Positions 59,614-64,000 of a stretch of 64,000 nt of DNA are shown piece after piece; the first letter of the stretch is position 1; every line of letters begins with the position of its first letter. The DNA is from an uncultured Clostridia bacterium (GTDB lineage Bacteria > Bacillota > Clostridia > Christensenellales > Pumilibacteraceae): assembly GCA_947588325.1 (NCBI GenBank), contig CANPYH010000001.1, positions 22,558 through 86,557 of the forward strand, in the 5' to 3' direction. A program made the translations under genes and the position numbers. A model generated the notes under the pieces. That model did no database searches. It was given only the letters and a program-made list of their open reading frames with translations, and was not told where the DNA came from.

Positions 59614-60705
59614 TTATTCGTCCTCTGGATCACTGGGATTTTTCACGATAGTGGTGATTTTTGCCGCCTGCCGCTTGTGTTCTTCGCTCATCTGCGCGTA
59701 GTGCCGTTTTGTAGTATTGACGTCCGAGTGTCCGAGAACGTCCGCGACGACATATATGTCCTCGGTGGATTGGTAGAGGTTTGTGGCGTATGTGCTGCGC
59801 AGTTTATGCGGAGTAATTTTTTTGAGCGGAGCAGCGTAATAGGCGTATTTCTTCACGAGTTTTTCGACAGCGCGAACTCCGATTCTGCCGCCCATATTGG
59901 CGCCGCGCAGGGAATAGAACAGTATGTCTCGATCTTTGATTTTAAGCGCGAAATCGGTTTTATCCCTGATTTGGTCGTCCAGCCACTTCAAATAATCCTT
60001 CAAAGCCGCCGCAGTCTCTTCGGGTAGGTACAGAATGCTCTTATTTCCGCCTTTGCGCGTTACGGTAAACGAGTTGTTATCGAAGTCTATATCGCTCTTA
60101 TTTAGCCCTACAAGCTCGCTTACACGAATTCCCGTACCGAGGAACAGGAAGAGCATTGCGTTGTCTCTGACCCGCGAAAATTCGTTTGCAGCGCGTTCCC
60201 GAGCGGAGAGCATTTTGCCGCTGTCGACGAGGTCCATGAGCTTTCGGACTTCGTCACGCTCGAGCCGTATAATCGGCTTGTCGTGAATCTTCGGCATGTC
60301 TACTTTAAGCGTTACGTTGGTCGAAATCATTTCCTTTTTATAAAGATATTTATAGAGCGAGCGCAGAGACGCTAATTTGCGCTCCTTGGCTTTTTCGCCG
60401 CAAGACAGGCGTTTACCCGATACCTTATAAGACGACAGCGAGTCGAGATAACGCTCGATATCGTACGGGCTGACGTTTTCTATATCAGACAGCGTGATAC
60501 AGTCTATGGGCTTACCGGACAATTTGTATTTTGAAAGGTAGTTAAAATAGACGCGTATGTCGAGCGCGTAATTTAGCCTTGTCAATACAGATGTTCTGAA
60601 AGAAATTCCTATAATGAACTGTCCGACAAATTCGGGCAGCTCGGCAAGAACTTCGTCGATCTTTTTCAAATTGATTTCGTCACGCGTGCGGAAATAATCA
60701 CTCAT
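59614..60705 (-). CDS. XerC/XerD-like tyrosine recombinase
   Basis: A 363-aa site-specific recombinase. N-terminal SAM-like core-binding domain (LNYALDIRVYFNYLSKYKL..) and a catalytic domain with Arg in LGTGIRVSELVGL, Lys in VTRKGGNKS, HxxR in ITPHKLRSTYATNLY, and the His...Tyr end VADVLGHSDVNTTKRHYAQ. Next to lexA and apparently chromosomal, it could be the chromosome dimer resolvase or a related housekeeping enzyme. The ATG at 60705 is six nt after a TATAAT and lacks a Shine-Dalgarno. Confidence 0.93.
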   Translation of the reverse strand: MSDYFRTRDEINLKKIDEVLAELPEFVGQFIIGISFRTSVLTRLNYALDIRVYFNYLSKYKLSGKPIDCITLSDIENVSPYDIERYLDSLSSYKVSGKRLSCGEKAKERKLASLRSLYKYLYKKEMISTNVTLKVDMPKIHDKPIIRLERDEVRKLMDLVDSGKMLSARERAANEFSRVRDNAMLFLFLGTGIRVSELVGLNKSDIDFDNNSFTVTRKGGNKSILYLPEETAAALKDYLKWLDDQIRDKTDFALKIKDRDILFYSLRGANMGGRIGVRAVEKLVKKYAYYAAPLKKITPHKLRSTYATNLYQSTEDIYVVADVLGHSDVNTTKRHYAQMSEEHKRQAAKITTIVKNPSDPEDE

Positions 60706-60711
60706 AAATTT

Positions 60712-60740
60712 ATTATAGCATCAGATATCTTCTTTGTCAA
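60712..60740 (-). promoter_or_regulatory. Promoter of the XerC/D-like gene
   Basis: On the minus strand TTGACA (60735-60740), 17 bp, TATAAT (60712-60717), full consensus. The ATG begins at the seventh base after the -10. Confidence 0.8.
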
Positions 60741-60751
60741 GGTTTTTTCGC

Positions 60752-60787
60752 TATTTGTTCGTAAAAGCTGACTTTTGCGAACAAATA
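60752..60787. repeat. 36-bp palindrome between the recombinase and the next gene
   Basis: Arms of 16 bp (TATTTGTTCGTAAAAG and CTTTTGCGAACAAATA) around CTGA, one mismatch. It sits upstream of two divergent genes and could be an operator. TTGCGAACAAA recurs at about 59598, before lexA. Confidence 0.6.
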
Positions 60788-60838
60788 AATATATTATAAA
60801 TTTTTGTATTTTTTCTTCCCCATCGGGAGGATTTTGCG

Positions 60839-61456
60839 ATGTCTGTAAATTTCGCAATGTTCTATAAAAAGTATTTGGTTCGTCTGAAGTGTATATGTGT
60901 TCTCGGCTGGATAGGTTTGAACCCCGCGGAAATAGTCGGCTTGAAAAAGTCAGAGCTACAGCCCATAGATAATATCGGATACAAAATCTCTACCCCACGC
61001 GGCGAATACGGCGTGTTCGGTAAGATTTTCGGAGTCATCGAGAACCTGCTCCACCTCCAATCGTACAAGGGCTATACCAATCATTATGAGGCTAATGAGG
61101 ACAGCACGGCGCAAAAATCTACCCGCCGCATACACTTGATCGAAAGCGAGTATTTGTTTGCTCCCGCCGTAAAAGGCGTGAACGAGGAGTTTACCAAGGG
61201 CAGCTTCTGGAACGAGATATATAACTTCAACAAAGTCGCAGCGGTGCTTAACACAGGTAGGGCTATTGTGTTCGGTAACCTATATAAGAACGCCATGTTT
61301 TCCGAGCTGTATTACTACGGCTCCACCGACGAACTGAGCGATAACGAGCTCCGTGTAAAAATACAGGAGACATTTAAGTGCAATCCACGCACGGCTCGGG
61401 TATACAGAAAGCAGTATCAAAGGTTCGTCAGGGATGTTCGGAATAAGAAAATCTGA
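60839..61456 (+). CDS. Unknown protein, possibly recombinase-derived
   Basis: A 205-aa protein with GGGAGG upstream. I do not recognise it firmly. Residues 14-35 (LKCICVLGWIGLNPAEIVGLKK) resemble the first catalytic helix pair of tyrosine recombinases (x-G-L/R-I-S-E-I-x-x-L-K) but Arg is replaced by Asn-Pro. The C-terminal FKCNPRTARVYRKQYQRFVRD looks like a small HTH tail. No HxxR or Tyr motif is seen. It may be a recombinase-like DNA-binding protein without catalysis. First gene of the probable integrated element. Confidence 0.6.
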   Translation: MSVNFAMFYKKYLVRLKCICVLGWIGLNPAEIVGLKKSELQPIDNIGYKISTPRGEYGVFGKIFGVIENLLHLQSYKGYTNHYEANEDSTAQKSTRRIHLIESEYLFAPAVKGVNEEFTKGSFWNEIYNFNKVAAVLNTGRAIVFGNLYKNAMFSELYYYGSTDELSDNELRVKIQETFKCNPRTARVYRKQYQRFVRDVRNKKI

Positions 61457-61521
61457 CAAGCGCGGGTAAGAATATAATCGGGTTAGGAAACCTTTTCACG
61501 GAGATAATCCCCTACCGTAAT

Positions 61522-61629
61522 TTTTTCAAGGGAGTTTTTGTAAAAAGCGCAACTTTTTCAAGGGACTTTTGCAGCGCACAAAAAATGAGCGAGTTTTTTA
61601 AGCAAAAGTCACAAAAAATGAGCGAGTTT
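61522..61629 (+). repeat. Two interleaved pairs of direct repeats
   Basis: TTTTTCAAGGGA occurs at 61522 and 61554 (32 bp apart), and the exact 20-mer CACAAAAAATGAGCGAGTTT at 61577-61596 and 61610-61629 (33 bp apart). This noncoding stretch (61457-61757) holds no supported gene. Possible protein-binding sites of the element. Confidence 0.65.
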
Positions 61630-61757
61630 GGGTTATTTTCCTAAACTGTCGGGTTGGAAACGCCGAATCTATCGGAATGAAATCACGAAATCTGAGGGAG
61701 TTAATTATTACTCCCTCTAAATTTTACCTATTACCAAAAAATGTTAAAGGAGCAACT

Positions 61758-62054
61758 ATGCGTATAACAACTTTAGAGGATTTAGGTCTCGGCAAGGACG
61801 ACTTATGTCTTGAGCCGAAGAGCGTTGTGGAAATGATATTCCATAACGGTACAAAATTAACGCTGCCCACCCCCATAGGAGTGGATACGTTCGCGGGTCT
61901 ATGGGACAGGCAGAAAAACACCATAAAAATACCGACAAGCTATAACGGCATTTTTGTAGCGAAGAAATGTAATGTAGACGCATATTGGGTTTATGACGCT
62001 CAAGATACGCTTGAATTAAAGCAACCTGTTATTGTCAAAACGTCGATTAGCTAA
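61758..62054 (+). CDS. Unknown 98-aa protein of the element
   Basis: Start ATG 61758 is preferred to an in-frame start at 61677 because AAAGGAG lies 6 nt upstream. The product (MRITTLEDLGLGKDDLCLEPKS.., GVDTFAGLWDRQKNTIKIP, VYDAQDTLELKQPVIV) has no membrane segment or known motif. It lies 290 nt before the likely integrase start. No function proposed. Confidence 0.6.
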   Translation: MRITTLEDLGLGKDDLCLEPKSVVEMIFHNGTKLTLPTPIGVDTFAGLWDRQKNTIKIPTSYNGIFVAKKCNVDAYWVYDAQDTLELKQPVIVKTSIS

Positions 62055-62345
62055 TCATATTACAGAATAATCTCCCCTGCTATGCCGCTTCGGTTTCGGT
62101 TGCGGCTCTATTATAAATTGACCACAGATAACGAAAATTCACTTGTCAAGATACTCAAGGCAATACATACATCGGAATTAAGCGACGCCGAAAAAGACGA
62201 CGCTATTTTAAGCGTTTTGAGGCTTACTAAGCGCAATAACGAGCACGAAGTCACGAGAGTGCATAAATCGCCGTCAGCGTTTTACAATGACGTCAAACAG
62301 GTAGATAACGCGAATACCGATGCTAATATTCACAAGGAGAGTACC

Positions 62346-63446
62346 ATGAACAAGAGCTTACTCGGTATCTCGGTCGGAAGGGTGCCCAGAAAGGACGGAA
62401 GGTACCAGGGATATATAATTATGCTTGACGGACGTAGGTTTTATTTCTACTCGCCCTATCTTCGCGAGCTGAAAGAGAAAATGAGAGACGCAATAGCAAG
62501 CAGAATGCCCGAACAAGTAAATCCCGCCTTCGCAGAGGTTGCGCCAAAGACGAATATTGATAACGAACCCCAACGGGAAAGCAAGGCTACTACCTTGAAA
62601 GAATATTTCGATCGTTGGGTGGAAGTGTACAAGGAGCCGAACCTGAAACCAAAGTCTCTGTTGATGCTCCGAAAATCCGTAAAATTTGCGCTTACAAAGT
62701 TAGGCAAGCTGCCCATCGACGCCATCACTTCCGACGACTTACAGGTCACTCTTCTCGGAATAAGCGGCGGACGTGCAAGGGATATGTGCAGGATAAACTT
62801 GTCACAGTGTTTCAAAAAGGCGCTTGCGCAGGGAGTTATCTGCAGAAACCCGTTCGACGCGGTAGAAATAAAAAAGCACGAAGAGACGCACAGACAGGCT
62901 CTTACCGTTGACGAGCAGGCAAGGTTCCTGGAAGTCACGCGCGGAATGAAGTATTCCCTGCTGTTCAAGTTCCTGCTTGCAAGCGGGGCTCGTATAGGCG
63001 AGGCGTTGGCATTGCACCGTGACGACATAGACTTTGTCAAACACACCGTTACAATAAACAAAAACGTCGTTTTCCTGGATCACGGAAAACGGATAGAGCA
63101 AACGTCTCCGAAGTCAAAAGCCGGAAACAGGACAATTCCCCTACCCGCAGACTTGTGTGAAGAGATAGACAAAGCGTCTGTAGGGGGCGAGATTTTTCCT
63201 TACACATATAACGCCGTAAGAATTTCAATAACCAACATAGCGAAGAAAAACAATATTCCCGTAACGCTCCACGTACTCAGACACACATACGCCACAAGGC
63301 TGGAAGAAGCGGGAATTTCACCGAAAGTTAAGCAATATCTTCTCGGTCACTCGTCCGAGCGGATAACGCAGAACATATATACCGACATACAGGAGAAGTA
63401 TATCGAGGTTCTTTCGGATAAAATACGAGATATCTGGAGCCGATAA
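62346..63446 (+). CDS. int: Tyrosine integrase of a tRNA-linked element
   Basis: A 366-aa integrase with an N-terminal arm-binding-like domain (GRVPRKDGRYQGYIIMLDGRRFYF), a SAM-like core-binding domain (TLKEYFDRWVEVYKEPNLKPKS), and the catalytic domain: Arg in LASGARIGEALAL, Lys in SPKSKAGNRTI, HxxR in LHVLRHTYATRL, and LLGHSSERITQNIYTD with nucleophile Tyr. ATG 62346 follows AAGGAGAG and gives the normal length. The frame stays open upstream to ATG 62082 with plausible coding (88 more residues), so a longer form is possible. The gene points at tRNA-Thr, 480 nt away. Confidence 0.9.
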   Translation: MNKSLLGISVGRVPRKDGRYQGYIIMLDGRRFYFYSPYLRELKEKMRDAIASRMPEQVNPAFAEVAPKTNIDNEPQRESKATTLKEYFDRWVEVYKEPNLKPKSLLMLRKSVKFALTKLGKLPIDAITSDDLQVTLLGISGGRARDMCRINLSQCFKKALAQGVICRNPFDAVEIKKHEETHRQALTVDEQARFLEVTRGMKYSLLFKFLLASGARIGEALALHRDDIDFVKHTVTINKNVVFLDHGKRIEQTSPKSKAGNRTIPLPADLCEEIDKASVGGEIFPYTYNAVRISITNIAKKNNIPVTLHVLRHTYATRLEEAGISPKVKQYLLGHSSERITQNIYTDIQEKYIEVLSDKIRDIWSR

Positions 63447-63528
63447 GTACGCATTAAACGCGGCTAACAGGAAACGACAACTGTGCTTGTATAGTCATAT
63501 GTACCTGCCAAAACCACCTACTGCCGAT

Positions 63529-63789
63529 TGACACCGATTTTGACACCGATTTTGACACCAAATCAATACTTTTGGCATAATGCAAATGTGTTTAATTGGC
63601 ACAAAAAATCTTCAGAATATCACGTAAAATTGCCAAATTTTTGTAACATAAAATACCCCGTCAGTGCGACAAGATTTGAAAGAAAAATTACCGTAAATTA
63701 AGCGGAAATCTGACACCTTAAAACACCGAAAATCTGACACCGAAAACTGACACCAAAAATGATCGAAATCTGACACCAATTCGGTGTCA
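63529..63789 (+). repeat. Clustered TGACACC repeats, candidate integrase arm sites
   Basis: TGACACC occurs at 63529, 63541, 63553 (12-bp period, in TTTTGACACCGA units), then at 63711, 63735, 63748 and 63771, with an inverted GGTGTCA at 63783. The last two make TGACACC-N5-GGTGTCA. This is noncoding DNA between int and tRNA-Thr (63447-63923), where arm-type sites of an integrase are expected. Confidence 0.75.
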
Positions 63790-63846
63790 AATCGAAAAAA
63801 ATCCACAAATATGTCATAGTCGTAAAAATTTTGTTAAAAAAGAAAA

Positions 63847-63922
63847 GACCACAATATATAGTGGTCATTTTCTCGTACACCACAATATATTGTGGTTTTT
63901 GTAGTCATTTAACTACATTTTT
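63847..63922. terminator. Three tandem hairpins before tRNA-Thr
   Basis: GACCAC/GTGGTC (63847-63866), an 18-bp perfect palindrome ACCACAATATATTGTGGT (63879-63896) followed by TTTTTG, and GTAGT/ACTAC (63901-63916) followed by ATTTTTA. They may end transcripts from int (plus) and tRNA-Thr (minus). Confidence 0.6.
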
Positions 63923-63923
63923 A

Positions 63924-63999
63924 TGGAGCTGGTGATGGGACTTGAACCTACAACCTGCTGATTACAAGTCAGCTGCTCTGCCAATTGAGCTACACCAGC
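63924..63999 (-). tRNA. tRNA-Thr (anticodon TGT)
   Basis: The minus strand folds with acceptor GCTGGTG/CACCAGC, D-arm GCTC-AATTGGCA-GAGC, anticodon stem GCTGA/TCAGC with loop CTTGTAA, T-loop TTCAAGT, discriminator T and encoded CCA. One A-C mismatch stands in the T-stem (GTAGG/CCCAT). Its 3' end faces the integrase, the usual side for an integrated element. Confidence 0.94.
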
Positions 64000-64000
64000 A

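Noticed and set aside
63529..63789. CRISPR array
   Set aside because: The repeated unit is only 7-12 bp, spacing is irregular in the second half, and no cas gene is present.
60839..63923. A complete integrative conjugative element or prophage
   Set aside because: Only an integrase and two unknown genes are present; no replication, transfer, capsid or excision gene is seen in this stretch.

Overview
The window reads as chromosomal DNA of a spore-forming, gut-type Clostridia (Bacillota) of medium GC. Support: a spoVAC-spoVAD-spoVAE cassette with yunB, T-box leaders before pheST and thrS, an L20-type leader before infC-rpmI-rplT, LexA, MutS2, a lone Spo0A DNA-binding domain, and CCA-encoding tRNA genes. 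The genus cannot be fixed from sequence alone.

Layout. 1-12.5 kb: the 3' end of a GLUG-repeat surface protein, then a uronic acid locus. An AraC-type regulator and an unknown partner are transcribed leftward. An LRR lipoprotein, GPH symporter, UxuA, UxuB, UxaC, Eda and KdgK run rightward, and a GH2 glycosidase faces them. Together these would import a glucuronoside, split it in the cytoplasm and carry glucuronate to pyruvate and glyceraldehyde 3-phosphate. A pair of ATGCAAT half-sites 22 bp apart lies at both outward promoters with the same geometry. 12.5-17.5 kb: tRNA-Trp, proC-rnhA-TVP38 and argGH. 17.5-34 kb: ruvCAB-queA-tgt-desulfurase-thiI, a class A PBP, and miaB-mutS-mutL-miaA-PLP enzyme. 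34-39 kb: a PadR domain fused to a membrane anchor, a YgjP-like metalloprotease, tRNA-Tyr followed by an AT-rich islet (58-aa zinc ribbon, DUF1643), and a two-gene holin-like cassette. 39-42.5 kb: ferritin and the spoVA genes. 42.5-58.6 kb: T-box-pheST-U32-mutS2, the Spo0A_C gene, T-box-thrS, infC-rpmI-rplT, and trmH-yebC-proA-radC. 58.6-64 kb: lexA, a XerC/D-like recombinase, then a small probable integrated element with two unknown genes and an integrase. Clustered TGACACC repeats separate the integrase from the 3' end of tRNA-Thr.

Three signals cut across the map. (1) At least six genes have a good sigma-A promoter whose -10 box ends only 6-9 nt before the start codon and no Shine-Dalgarno, so they look leaderless. 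(2) A 15-bp palindrome, TTATGTCTGACATAG or a near copy, occurs at the lexA start codon and inside ruvB, mutL and the gene before mutS2. (3) The AraC half-site pair defines a local regulon. Functions are inferred from recognisable motifs; no database search was possible.
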